The notes below the pieces were generated by a model. The model made no database searches, was not told the DNA's origin, and was given only the letters and a program-made list of their open reading frames with translations. The position numbers and the translations under genes are program-made. A DNA stretch of 22,334 nt from DASSFZ01 sp036514635 (GTDB lineage: Bacteria; Chloroflexota; Anaerolineae; Fen-1058), in the NCBI GenBank assembly GCA_036514635.1, contig DATBWU010000223.1, positions 1 to 22,334 on the forward strand, given 5' to 3'. This document shows, in pieces, positions 7,157 to 15,239 of this stretch. Within the stretch, counting starts at the first letter, position 1. Each line of letters opens with the position of its first letter.

Positions 7157-7774
7157 TCATCCCCCAAATATCCTTGTGAGCCACTCAATGCCGCGTGCTG
7201 CCCCATAAGCGACACCGACGTTTTTGATGATCTTGCCCGCTCCCGCCGACAGGGCATACAGCCATACCGGCATCCGCAGTGCACCGGCGATGATGCCGGC
7301 TACGTCAAACAGCGGATTGGGGATCAGCGCCAGCACGAAGATCGTGATCGGCCCGAAGCGCCGCATCCACCCGACCAGCCGAGCGTAGCGTGGATTCTTC
7401 TCGACGAGCGATTGGCCGCTGTAACCGGCCAGGTAGCCGGTCATCTCGCCGAGCGTCTGTCCTGCGCCCGCGACCACGCCGACGACCAACGGATCGGCTA
7501 CCGTCGCGGCGAGTGCGGTCAGCGCCAGGCCGGGCACGGGCAGGATGAGCGTGGCATTGCTGATCGCACTGATGACGAACAGCGCCAGCAGGCCGCTGGG
7601 CGACTGGATCAGATGCTCCACCTGCGTCCGGCGCGACGGATCGCCCAGCACGTAAAGCGTGCCGGCGAACGCGCCGGCGATGATCAGCAGCGTCAGAACT
7701 TGAACGAGCCGCAGTCGCCGCTGGGGTCGTTCGTCCGGGATCACCTTGGTCACGACCGGATCAGGCTCGCCCAT
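7157..7774 (-). CDS. VTT/DedA-like (SNARE-associated) integral membrane protein
   Basis: The 205-residue protein has a short charged N-terminus, a first hydrophobic helix at about 23-43, and a VTT-type core: LILPVPGLALTALAATVADPLVVGVVAGAGQ, GEMTGYLAGYSG, then GPITIFVLALIPNPLFDVAGIIAGALRMP. The GExxGYxxG motif and the PNPLFD-AG-RMP block are typical of one branch of the VTT superfamily (DedA/TVP38/TMEM41). Members reside in the cytoplasmic membrane and are linked to lipid carrier or phospholipid flipping; the specific substrate here is unknown. This branch has IPNPLFD where classical DedA proteins carry an arginine-bearing R-x-I-P-x-x-R motif. The ATG overlaps the cyclophilin stop by one base (TGATG). 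Confidence 0.85.
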   Translation of the reverse strand: MGEPDPVVTKVIPDERPQRRLRLVQVLTLLIIAGAFAGTLYVLGDPSRRTQVEHLIQSPSGLLALFVISAISNATLILPVPGLALTALAATVADPLVVGVVAGAGQTLGEMTGYLAGYSGQSLVEKNPRYARLVGWMRRFGPITIFVLALIPNPLFDVAGIIAGALRMPVWLYALSAGAGKIIKNVGVAYGAARGIEWLTRIFGG

Positions 7775-8283
7775 CAGGATTCCGCAATCTCGATGCGCGT
7801 GATCGCCAGGCCGGGTGTGCGGGCCGTGGCCGGATCGCGTTCAGGAATCTTGAGCACCACGTCGATGCCTTTGACCACTTTGCCGAAGATCGTGTGCTTG
7901 CCGTCCAGCCACGGCGTCGCGGCGAAGGTGATGAAAAACTGCGAGCCATTCGTGCCCGGCCCGGCGTTCGCCATCGACAGGATGCCCGGCCCATCATGGC
8001 GAAGATTCGGGTGAAACTCGTCGTCGAAGACATAGCCGGGGCCGCCGCGCCCGCTGCCGGTCGGGTCGCCGCCTTGCGCCATAAAGCTTTTGATCACGCG
8101 GTGAAACGTCACACCGTCGTAGAAGCCCTCGCGCGCCAGGAAGACGAAGTTGTTGACCGTCTCCGGCGCTTTGTCAGCAACCAGCTCGACGACAACATTG
8201 CCGTTCGGCGTGACGATCGTCGCGGTGTATCTCTTCTTCGGATCAATCGTCATCGGCGGTGGGACTGAATATCGCTTTGCCAT
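7774..8283 (-). CDS. Cyclophilin-type peptidyl-prolyl cis-trans isomerase
   Basis: The 169-residue protein is a single cyclophilin domain. It shows FHRVIKSFMAQGGDPTGSG (catalytic Arg62, Gln70), LSMANAGPGTNGSQFFIT (Phe117 region) and WLDGKHTIFGKV. Cyclophilins isomerise X-Pro peptide bonds and help folding. There is no signal peptide or lipobox, so it should be cytoplasmic. I chose ATG 8283, which is preceded by AGGAG six bases upstream. A longer reading to 8343 would run into the heptamer-repeat gap and lacks a ribosome site. It is the first gene of the cyclophilin-VTT-NIPSNAP unit, with a one-base overlap to the next gene. No convincing promoter was seen in the repeat-filled gap upstream. 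Confidence 0.93.
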   Translation of the reverse strand: MAKRYSVPPPMTIDPKKRYTATIVTPNGNVVVELVADKAPETVNNFVFLAREGFYDGVTFHRVIKSFMAQGGDPTGSGRGGPGYVFDDEFHPNLRHDGPGILSMANAGPGTNGSQFFITFAATPWLDGKHTIFGKVVKGIDVVLKIPERDPATARTPGLAITRIEIAES

Positions 8284-8342
8284 GTCCTGCTCCTGATCGA
8301 GAATTGACGCTTCGCGTGCAGAATGAAGAAACATCCTTTCCA

Positions 8343-8377
8343 CATTCTACATTCCGCATTCATCATTCATCATTGAT
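8343..8377. repeat. Heptamer array, five CATTCAT-type units
   Basis: Five 7-bp units run CATTCTA, CATTCCG, CATTCAT, CATTCAT, CATTGAT. The last two units contain the stop codon and final codons of the nucleotide-sugar dehydrogenase (stop TGA at 8372-8370), so the end of that protein is repeat-encoded. Confidence 0.85.
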
Positions 8378-9698
8378 TGGGTGTGCCGAGGCGCACGATG
8401 TTGTCTCTCGTGGCCGTGTCGCGCGGGACGGCGTTGCAGGTATCGACGATCAGTTTCACCTGGGTCGTGATGTGATTGTAGTCGATCGCCGTGTGGCCGG
8501 TGACGATCACCACGCAGTCGGTGCGCGCCAACGTCTCGTCGGTCAGGGGCACACACTCGAGCGTCTCGCGTTTGCGATGGAACACGTCGCCGCCGACGCG
8601 AAATCGGGGCACGTGCGGATCGTGATACGCCACCGACGCGCCGTGCCCGATGAGCAGCTCGATGATGCGCTCGGCGGGCGAGTTGCGCGCGTCGTCGATG
8701 TCGCGCTTGAAGGCGACGCCCAACACCAGCACGCGCGCACCGTCGAGTGCGCGCCCCTGGCGGGACAGCCCGCGGGTGATCAGATCGATCACGTGATAAG
8801 GCATATCTTCGTTGACTTGCGTCGCCAGGTTGATGAAGTTGGTGTGAAAGTCGAACTCGCGCGCTTTCCACGAGAGGTACAGCGGATCGACCGGGATGCA
8901 ATGGCCGCCGACGCCCGGGCCGGGCCGGAAAGGCATGAAGCCGTAAGGCTTGGTGGCCGCCGCGCCGATCACTTCCCAAATGTCGATGTGCATCCGTTCG
9001 CACAGCAGCGCCAGCTCGTTGACCAACGCGATGTTGACGCTGCGGAACGTGTTCTCCAGCAATTTCGCCATCTCGGCGGCGCGCGGCGACGACACGACGT
9101 GCACCGGCGCGCCCATCGTCGCCAGGAGTTCGGCCGCGCGCCGCGACCCTTCCGGCGTCAGCCCGCCGACCACCTTGGGCGTGTTGATGATCGTCCAGCC
9201 TTTGCTCTCGACCTGGCCGGGATCGATGCGCTCCGGCACGAACGCCAGGTCGAAATCGATGCCCGCGCGCAGGCCGCTCGTTTCGAGCATCGGTTGGAGC
9301 ACTTCTTCGGTCGTGCCGGGATAAGTGGTCGATTCCAGCACGATCAGATGCCCTTGACGAAGCCTCGGCTGGATCGATTCCGCCGCACTACGGATGAACG
9401 ACAGGTCGGGCGCGCGGTTCGCGTCGAACGGGGTGGGCACACAGATGAAGATCGCGTCGGGCGCGCGCAACTCGTCGGCGTTGGTCGTGGCGCGGAAGCG
9501 CCCCGCGCGCACACTGCGACTCACCGCTTCGCCCGGCACGTCGGGGATGTGCGACTCGCCGCGATTCAACCGCTCGACGCGGCGCGGCTCAATGTCGAGG
9601 CCGATCACCGTGTGCCCCACCTCCGCCAACCCAATCGCCAGCGGCAGCCCCACGTAGCCCAGGCCGATCACGGCCACGAGTTGATCGCGTTTAGTCAT
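8370..9698 (-). CDS. Nucleotide-sugar dehydrogenase, UDP-N-acetylhexosamine 6-dehydrogenase type
   Basis: The 442-residue protein has the three domains of the UDP-glucose/GDP-mannose dehydrogenase family. Its NAD-binding Rossmann motif is GLGYVG (12-17). The central part has ENTFR, with Lys212 and Asn216 before it and in it. The catalytic cysteine is Cys267 in GPGVGGHCIPVDPLYLSWKA. The C-terminal domain has GVAFKRDIDDARNSP (327-341). The CIPVDPLYLSWKA and DIDDARNSPA blocks resemble WbpA/TviB-like UDP-GlcNAc (or ManNAc) dehydrogenases more than UDP-glucose dehydrogenase. The reaction is a twofold NAD-dependent oxidation of C6 to the uronic acid, supplying an acidic sugar to the adjoining glycan genes. 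ATG 9698 was chosen because GLGYVG then starts at residue 12; upstream codons lie in element B. The ribosome site is weak (AGAAG, 8 bases upstream). Confidence 0.93.
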   Translation of the reverse strand: MTKRDQLVAVIGLGYVGLPLAIGLAEVGHTVIGLDIEPRRVERLNRGESHIPDVPGEAVSRSVRAGRFRATTNADELRAPDAIFICVPTPFDANRAPDLSFIRSAAESIQPRLRQGHLIVLESTTYPGTTEEVLQPMLETSGLRAGIDFDLAFVPERIDPGQVESKGWTIINTPKVVGGLTPEGSRRAAELLATMGAPVHVVSSPRAAEMAKLLENTFRSVNIALVNELALLCERMHIDIWEVIGAAATKPYGFMPFRPGPGVGGHCIPVDPLYLSWKAREFDFHTNFINLATQVNEDMPYHVIDLITRGLSRQGRALDGARVLVLGVAFKRDIDDARNSPAERIIELLIGHGASVAYHDPHVPRFRVGGDVFHRKRETLECVPLTDETLARTDCVVIVTGHTAIDYNHITTQVKLIVDTCNAVPRDTATRDNIVRLGTPNQ

Positions 9699-9703
9699 AT
9701 TGC

Positions 9704-9898
9704 ATTCTTCTGCCTCTACCGGTTGTAGCGGGAAACACCGTTCACCGCAAAGTCTTTGGACGCGGACCCGCACTGCCTGCGGCAGCGGGCAGTGGGGCAA
9801 GTGTTGCGCGGATTCACGCAGATTTTTCAGTCCGATCCGTGTTCATCCGCGTTTATCCGCGTCCTATTTCCCGTCAAAGCCGGGAGAGCCATTTGTCT
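9704..9898. mobile_element. MITE-like element B, same ends as element A, different interior
   Basis: The element spans 9712-9890. The reverse complement of its right end starts GGCTCTCCCG, then CGGGA, the same as element A's right end outside the loop. Its left end starts GCCTCTACCG, then CGGGA. Flanking octamers ATTCTTCT (9704-9711) and ATTTGTCT (9891-9898) match at 6 of 8 positions, consistent with a decayed target duplication. The interior has ACCGCAAAG, a CCCGCACTGCC hairpin (from about 9768) and CGCGGAT/ATCCGCG modules. The element lies at the 3' end of the WecA-like gene and upstream of the dehydrogenase gene. The first is altered by it and the second may be driven from it. Confidence 0.6.
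9722..9750 (-). promoter_or_regulatory. Possible promoter of the dehydrogenase gene inside element B
   Basis: The minus strand reads TTGCGG (9750-9745), 17 bases, then TACAAC (9727-9722). Matches are three or four of six per hexamer, so the site is only moderately convincing. Its start point would lie about 17 bases before ATG 9698. Confidence 0.3.
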
Positions 9899-10888
9899 GA
9901 ACCGGTTTTCCGAACGAATCAGTGTGTACAGCCCGACCAGCGCCGTCGCGCCGCCGGCCACGTAACCTTCAAACACCGTCGCCTGCGTCACGAAGATCGC
10001 CATCAGGCCGAACGCGCCGCCGGCCAGGTAGTGGATCATCACCGCTTCGCGCAGCGTGAAGCCGGCGGCCACCAGCCGATGCGACGTGTGGTCTTTGCCG
10101 GGCGTGGTCAGCGGGTTGAGCCTGCGCCGCAGCCGCGAGATGAAGACGAGCGACGTGTCGAACAATGCTACACCCAGCACCAGCACGGGAGTCATCCACG
10201 TGACGAAGTTGACGTTGGCCGGAAAGCGCAGCTTGATGCCGATCGCGGCCAGGACGAACCCCAGGAACAGGCTACCCGAATCGCCCATGAAGATGCTGGC
10301 CGGATTGAAGTTGTAGATCAAGAAGCCGATCGTCGCGCCGAGCACCGCCGCAGCCAGCGCGCTGACGTAAATCTGATCGCTCATCGATGCCAGCAGTGTG
10401 AAGAACGCCGAGGCAATCGCCGCCACACCGCTCGACAGACCGTCCATGTTATCGAGCAGGTTGAAGGCGTTGGTGATACCGATCACCCATAGCGCCGTCA
10501 GCGCCAGGTTGAGCCACGCCGCGTCGAAGAGCTGCACCGTCACGCCGGTGACGATGAGAATCCCCGCCCCGAAGAACTGCGCGATCAACTTGACCAGCGG
10601 CGACATGCCCCAGCGATCGTCGAGTGCGCCGACCAGCGACACGAACGCGCCGCCCAACACAATGCCGATCAACTGTTGGAACTCGATGCGATCGCGGAAG
10701 ATCAACACGGCGATCAGGCTGGCCAGCACGATCGCCGCGCCGCCCATGCGCGGCATCGGGTGTTGGTGCACCTTGCGCGCACTGGGCTGATCGACCAGGC
10801 CGAGGCGCGGAGCCAGCCGCCGGGCCAGCGGCGTGCCGCCGATCGCCAAGATCAGCGCGCCCGCGAAGATGAGCATGGCCGTCGTCAT
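9827..10888 (-). CDS. WecA/TagO-type polyprenyl-phosphate N-acetylhexosamine-1-phosphate transferase
   Basis: This 353-residue, roughly 10-helix membrane protein of the MraY/WecA family transfers a sugar-1-phosphate from a UDP-sugar to undecaprenyl (polyprenyl) phosphate on the inner face of the membrane, starting a lipid-linked glycan. Visible signatures are HPMPRMGG (43-50), ALDDRWG with Asp90-Asp91, NAFNLLDNMDGLS (140-152), the FMGDSGS block with Asp203, and GKDHTSHRL near the end. ATG 10888 is supported by AAGGA just upstream; a nine-residue longer form is possible. The last 20 residues (ALPALTG...EHGSD) and the stop codon are encoded by element B, so the native C-terminus has been replaced. 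The catalytic core is intact, so the enzyme is probably active. It follows the Wzy-like gene after a repeat-filled gap. Confidence 0.93.
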   Translation of the reverse strand: MTTAMLIFAGALILAIGGTPLARRLAPRLGLVDQPSARKVHQHPMPRMGGAAIVLASLIAVLIFRDRIEFQQLIGIVLGGAFVSLVGALDDRWGMSPLVKLIAQFFGAGILIVTGVTVQLFDAAWLNLALTALWVIGITNAFNLLDNMDGLSSGVAAIASAFFTLLASMSDQIYVSALAAAVLGATIGFLIYNFNPASIFMGDSGSLFLGFVLAAIGIKLRFPANVNFVTWMTPVLVLGVALFDTSLVFISRLRRRLNPLTTPGKDHTSHRLVAAGFTLREAVMIHYLAGGAFGLMAIFVTQATVFEGYVAGGATALVGLYTLIRSENRFRQMALPALTGNRTRINADEHGSD

Positions 10889-11210
10889 TTCTTCCTTACT
10901 CCCATACTTCCACACTCGTAGGCGTCATGCCATTGAACCGCCAAGCACGTCAAGAACACAAAGAAGCCCCACGTTTTCTTTGCGCTCGCCCGCCCCGCAT
11001 CTGTTTGCGGAGTTGCGTTCTTCGTGGTGAAAATCCCAACCCGGTCAAGCCGGAACCCAATGCGGAATAAAACCACAGAGGCACGGAGACACGGAGAAAA
11101 CTGAAAGGCCAAACCTCTGTGCCTCCGTCCCACAGGGAGGCTTCGCACTGTCTCCGTGGTTAATTCTTTGCACAAACGGCAAAGTTTCCACGGGTCAGGT
11201 TCTAGCTGAT
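10889..11210. repeat. 322-bp gap filled with dispersed repeat modules; no gene
   Basis: From left to right I see CCGCCAAGCACGTCAAGAAC-type text (about 10940-10975), a TIR-like end (GGTCAAGCCGGAACCC, 11043-11058) and ACCACAGAGGCACGGAGAC text (11073-11100). The last is answered by CCTCTGTGCCTCCGT and TCTCCGTGGTTAA (11113-11164) as an imperfect palindrome. The right arm of that palindrome is split by an extra small hairpin (CCTCC...GGGAGG, about 11123-11141). A CTTTGC/GCAAAG hairpin follows (about 11167-11184). No protein, tRNA or clear promoter was found. Such modules are widely dispersed in bacterial genomes, from memory. Confidence 0.7.
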
Positions 11211-14200
11211 TCACGGAACCGGTTGCTGCGATCCGCTCAAAGCCGCCTGAATCGCATCGAGCATTCGTTGCGCCTCGGCCTTGTTATCCTGCGGAGCGGC
11301 GTCCAGCGCGGCCTGCGCGTAGGACAAGGCTTCGTCTAGCCGGCCCGCTCGCCCGAGCGCTTCGGCCATCAGGAGCTGGTCTCGCCAGTGATCCGGGTAG
11401 CTCTCGCCCAATTGCAGAGAGCGCTGCGCCGCATCGATCGCTTCGGCGGATCGACCCTGCGCGTCGTAGACCTGCACCAGCACACGCCAGCCCGGCAGGT
11501 AGTCCGGAACTTCCTCGACGAATCGGGTGGTGACCTTCAAAGTCTCTGTGAAGTTGTTCGTAGCCAGATAGTCTTGCAGGAGATAGTTCCAGATGTTCTC
11601 GGCGATGTTGAGCTCGTTGCCGCCCCAGTCGTCGCCGCTGCCCGGATCGGGCTTGTACTGCAACGCATCGAGAAACGACGCTGCGGCATTCTCCCGCCTG
11701 CCGCGTGCTCCTTCCAGGCTGGCTTTGTATAAATAGGTCTTGCTGAACACGCCGTCTAACTGAAGTGATTCGTTCAGTTTGGCTTCGGCTTCTTGCAGTG
11801 CGGCATCGGCTGCGGCGGCGTCTCCCGTTCGGGCGGCCAGGCTGTACTTCTGGAGGATGACGAGTGCCCACTCGTTCCACAGCTGCGCGTTATGCGGGCT
11901 GAGCGTCGTCGCCTGCCGATAGAAATCGCTGGCTTGATTCAGCCGTAACTCGCGCTCCGTGTCGTCCGCCGCCAGATCCGACCAGGCCCGATGCGCCCGG
12001 GCCAGGTTGGCCGAATGATCGGTGTTGAGCGGATTCACTTGCAAGGCGTGCTCCAGCGTGATACGCGCCGCGGTCAGCGCGTCGTGCCGGTTGAAGAACG
12101 CCGTGCGCTCCGCGTCGAGGTTGAGGATCGACTCGTAAGTGCTGCCCTCGACGAGCAGCGGCGGCTGGTCGGGAGCGGCGGCCGACTTGTTGAGATACGA
12201 TGCGCCTAGCGACAGCATGTAGAAGTCTTCGTCCGGCGCGTACTTGAGCGCCTGCTTAAGATGCGCGATGGCGAGGTCGCACTGGCTGAACGGATTGCCG
12301 GCCTGCGGATTGCCCGCGCCGTTGCAGGCATTCCCGGCGATGTAGGGCTGACCCTGCTTGTAGATGATATCGGCGCGGATCGGGTTGAAGTTGAAGGCGA
12401 TCGCGAGCACCAAAGCGACGACGAACACGGGCACGCCGGCCAGCAGGCCCCACTCGCTGGCAATCGGCAGCGCGCGCGCCCGCGCCTCGCCGATCAGGCT
12501 CAACCCGGTCGAGACGATGATGACGATGACTGCGACGTAGAACAGGCCCAGCAGGCCGGCCATGTTCTCGGCCAGGCGAGTGAAGCGGCCCACGTATTCG
12601 TTCAGGGTCGAGGGAGGGGGGACGTTTATGGTGAGCAACTGGCTCACCACGTCGCGCGCCGTGGAGGCGTGCCATATCCAATACACCAGTGCCACACCGA
12701 TCGAGACACCCAGATACGTCCCGGCGGCTTGCGGCCAGTTGCCGGACGTGAGGATGTTGCGGCGACGCAGCTCGGTGAGTGACACGATGCCGCCGAACGC
12801 CCAGGTGATGAAGAATAGCAGCAGCACGCCGGGCGATGATGCGTTATTCTTGTACGGCAGGCGCGTCAGCGAGTTCGCCACTACCTCAGTGGCGCTGGTC
12901 GGCAGTTGATCGACACTCTGTACCGGCGGCGTGTTGATGAAGTTGTAGCCGAGCGTGATCAGGATCAACGCTCCGATCATCGCCGCCGCCAGCACCGGGC
13001 CGATCCAATTCGCCTGTGGCCGGGTGATGGACGGGCGAGGTTCGGGTCGGGCCGCCGTCGCCTTGCGCTTCTTGTGGCGCGGCAGGTTGGCCGGCGGCGC
13101 TTTCACGACTGGCGCTGGCTCGGGTCGGGCTGTTGTCGCCGGCTCGGCGTCGTCGGCAGGAACCCAGTTCAGTCCGGCCACGACGAGCATGCCGGCGAAC
13201 GTCCAGAAGTATGTCCGCGTCGCGGCGATGGCGATGCCCGCCAGGCTGATCTCCAGGTAGTGCGCAAGCATGCCGCCGAACAGCGCGATGATCAGGAACA
13301 CGTGCCCGCTGATCGAGATCGGCTGCCCGGCCGTCTCGTCGAAGGCCCGGCGTCCGATCGCATACAGCGCAGCCATTCCGGCGAGGCCCAACCCGGTGGC
13401 GAGCGCGATGACGAAGATGCCATTGTCATGCGTGAACGTCGCGCCGAAGATCGCCACGTCGGCGAAGAGGATCAGGATGCCGCTGACCAGGGCATACACG
13501 CGCGCCGAGATGCGAAAGTGAAACAGCGCGAAGAGGATGACGTACAGCACCAATCCCGCCGCCACGCCGCCCGGCCAGCCCATGCCCATGAAGTGGCGAC
13601 CTTTGATCGCGCCCCAGCCGATCGCGCCGAGCGCTCCGCCGACGATCATCATCGCGATGAAGAGGAACGCGGCCCTGCGGTTCGGCGCCCAGCCGATGAA
13701 CTTCAGCGCGAAGAAGAACACGCTGAGGAACAGGAACTGCTCGGCCACGAAACCGATTCCGCCGGTGATGGCGAGCGAGTCCCACGTCTCGTTGTGCGAT
13801 CGATCGGGCGAAGCATTGCGCGCCTCGTAATGCGCCAGGTCGGGCGGGTAAAAGCGGTTGTACGCCACGTACATCGACTCCGGCCCGTAGCCGATGAGCA
13901 GGCGGATTGGATTGAGGGGATCTCGCGCGCCGTCGGGAAACGCGATCGGCTCGTGCGGTAAGATCAGCTCGACCGTGCCCTGCCAGATCAATGAGCGGAC
14001 TTTGCCCGTGCCGCTCTCCGATTCGAACAGCGTGCCGAGCGTGCCGAACGCGCCGCGCTGGCGCAGCTCGACCATCAGGGGGTAATCGGAAAAGTTGATC
14101 TCGAACAGCCCGATGGCCCCGATAATCGCGAAGAAGATCCACGATGCCCACAGCCAGCGCGCCGCCGATCGCTGGATACCGGCGACGACCAGCAGCGGCA

Positions 14201-15239
14201 CCAGCCCGCCGATCAGCGCAGCCACCGCGCCCAGCTCGGTCTGCGTCTGACCGGGGAAGGCGCTGTAGGCCAGCAGGAACGCGACACCTGCCGCGACGAC
14301 GCTGGTGAGCGACATCAACAACGCTTTGATCACGTCGGCGCCTGCGATCGAGTTGCCGTTGCCGGCGAGACCGGCGGCGGGTTCCGCATCCGTCGCCGTC
14401 TGCCGGCTGTGCAATGTCACCCGCAGCATCAACAGCCCGACCAGCCCCAACACAAACATGCCCGGCAGCCAGCCCAACAGCGGGCCTCGGCTGCCGGCGA
14501 AGGCGAACGCGATCAACTGCACCGCGCCGACGAAGATGTACGCCGAGGCGCGCAGGATGTCCGAGACGCGCGATTCTTCTTCGGTGAGGATGATGCGGAA
14601 GGCTTCGATGACGCGGCCCAGCGTCAGAAAGAAGGCCATGATCAAATAGGCCGCGACGAAGATGGCGTTGCCCATGTTGGCCGCGACACGCTCCGTGACA
14701 ATGCCGCCCCACGGCAGCGGATCGCGATCGACGCGCTGCAACACGCCGTAAAAGGCGATCGGCAGGCTGGTCATCACGATCGCCGTCACCAGCCGGTCGA
14801 GCTGCCGCCGCCGCCGCATGTTCTGCACGATCATCAGGAAGATGATCATGTACGAGAACATGGTATACGTGCCCTGCAGGCGCTGGTACGAGCCGAGCAG
14901 GCTGGTGCGCGGCACGAGCGAGGCCGCCGTGGCGATGATATACACGACGGCAAGAACGAGCGTAGGCAAGATCAGCGGCGTGCGCCAATCGACGCCGTTG
15001 AGCAGCCGGCGCGCAGGCGCTTCACCGTTGGCGGGTTTGGCGGCGCGCTCCTCGATCACGCGCACGATCCACGCGGCGACCATGATCAGCGCGACGGTGC
15101 GCAGCAGCGTGATCTTGTCCGGCTCGAAGACACGGCTGGACCAGATGTTGAAAAACAGAGGGACGAGCACGACGGCAGCCAGCCATCCGGCTTCAATGAT
15201 CTTGTCGCATAGTGCGCTCAGGCGACTCGAGTAGGTCAT
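11211..15239 (-). CDS. O-antigen ligase/polymerase-like (Wzy_C) multi-membrane protein with C-terminal TPRs
   Basis: The 1342-residue protein has many hydrophobic helices over residues 18-690. The middle contains GPESMYVAYNRFYPPDLAHY and ASPDRSHNETWDSLAITGG (His about 480), the conserved loop of the O-antigen ligase/polymerase (WaaL/Wzy_C) superfamily. A charged Pro/Ala/Lys-rich linker (about 696-745) is followed by four or five more helices (to about 955). TPR-like repeats then run from about 966 to the end (IAHLKQALKYAPDEDFYMLSLGASYLN, ITLEHALQVNPLN, AIDAAQRSLQLGE, ALSYAQAALDAAP). Known members are around 400-600 residues and polymerise or transfer lipid-linked glycan at the outer membrane face. 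The TPR tail may recruit partners. AGGGAG lies 4 bases before ATG 15239, and the gene starts 47 bases inside the epimerase gene. Polymerase versus ligase cannot be decided by eye. Confidence 0.85.
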   Translation of the reverse strand: MTYSSRLSALCDKIIEAGWLAAVVLVPLFFNIWSSRVFEPDKITLLRTVALIMVAAWIVRVIEERAAKPANGEAPARRLLNGVDWRTPLILPTLVLAVVYIIATAASLVPRTSLLGSYQRLQGTYTMFSYMIIFLMIVQNMRRRRQLDRLVTAIVMTSLPIAFYGVLQRVDRDPLPWGGIVTERVAANMGNAIFVAAYLIMAFFLTLGRVIEAFRIILTEEESRVSDILRASAYIFVGAVQLIAFAFAGSRGPLLGWLPGMFVLGLVGLLMLRVTLHSRQTATDAEPAAGLAGNGNSIAGADVIKALLMSLTSVVAAGVAFLLAYSAFPGQTQTELGAVAALIGGLVPLLVVAGIQRSAARWLWASWIFFAIIGAIGLFEINFSDYPLMVELRQRGAFGTLGTLFESESGTGKVRSLIWQGTVELILPHEPIAFPDGARDPLNPIRLLIGYGPESMYVAYNRFYPPDLAHYEARNASPDRSHNETWDSLAITGGIGFVAEQFLFLSVFFFALKFIGWAPNRRAAFLFIAMMIVGGALGAIGWGAIKGRHFMGMGWPGGVAAGLVLYVILFALFHFRISARVYALVSGILILFADVAIFGATFTHDNGIFVIALATGLGLAGMAALYAIGRRAFDETAGQPISISGHVFLIIALFGGMLAHYLEISLAGIAIAATRTYFWTFAGMLVVAGLNWVPADDAEPATTARPEPAPVVKAPPANLPRHKKRKATAARPEPRPSITRPQANWIGPVLAAAMIGALILITLGYNFINTPPVQSVDQLPTSATEVVANSLTRLPYKNNASSPGVLLLFFITWAFGGIVSLTELRRRNILTSGNWPQAAGTYLGVSIGVALVYWIWHASTARDVVSQLLTINVPPPSTLNEYVGRFTRLAENMAGLLGLFYVAVIVIIVSTGLSLIGEARARALPIASEWGLLAGVPVFVVALVLAIAFNFNPIRADIIYKQGQPYIAGNACNGAGNPQAGNPFSQCDLAIAHLKQALKYAPDEDFYMLSLGASYLNKSAAAPDQPPLLVEGSTYESILNLDAERTAFFNRHDALTAARITLEHALQVNPLNTDHSANLARAHRAWSDLAADDTERELRLNQASDFYRQATTLSPHNAQLWNEWALVILQKYSLAARTGDAAAADAALQEAEAKLNESLQLDGVFSKTYLYKASLEGARGRRENAAASFLDALQYKPDPGSGDDWGGNELNIAENIWNYLLQDYLATNNFTETLKVTTRFVEEVPDYLPGWRVLVQVYDAQGRSAEAIDAAQRSLQLGESYPDHWRDQLLMAEALGRAGRLDEALSYAQAALDAAPQDNKAEAQRMLDAIQAALSGSQQPVP

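Noticed and set aside
8284..8343. Longer start for the cyclophilin gene
   Set aside because: The 20 extra residues come from repeat-gap sequence; AGGAG supports ATG 8283.
8259..9728. Long plus-strand open frame (489 codons) opposite the dehydrogenase
   Set aside because: Its His/Arg/Asp-rich antisense translation has no motif; the minus strand encodes a clear enzyme.
9699..9800. Longer start for the nucleotide-sugar dehydrogenase
   Set aside because: The extra residues are encoded by element B, and the Rossmann motif would start too far from the N-terminus.
12906..15212. Plus-strand frames and an alternative minus frame across the Wzy-TPR gene
   Set aside because: They are highly charged, low-complexity shadows of a long hydrophobic protein.
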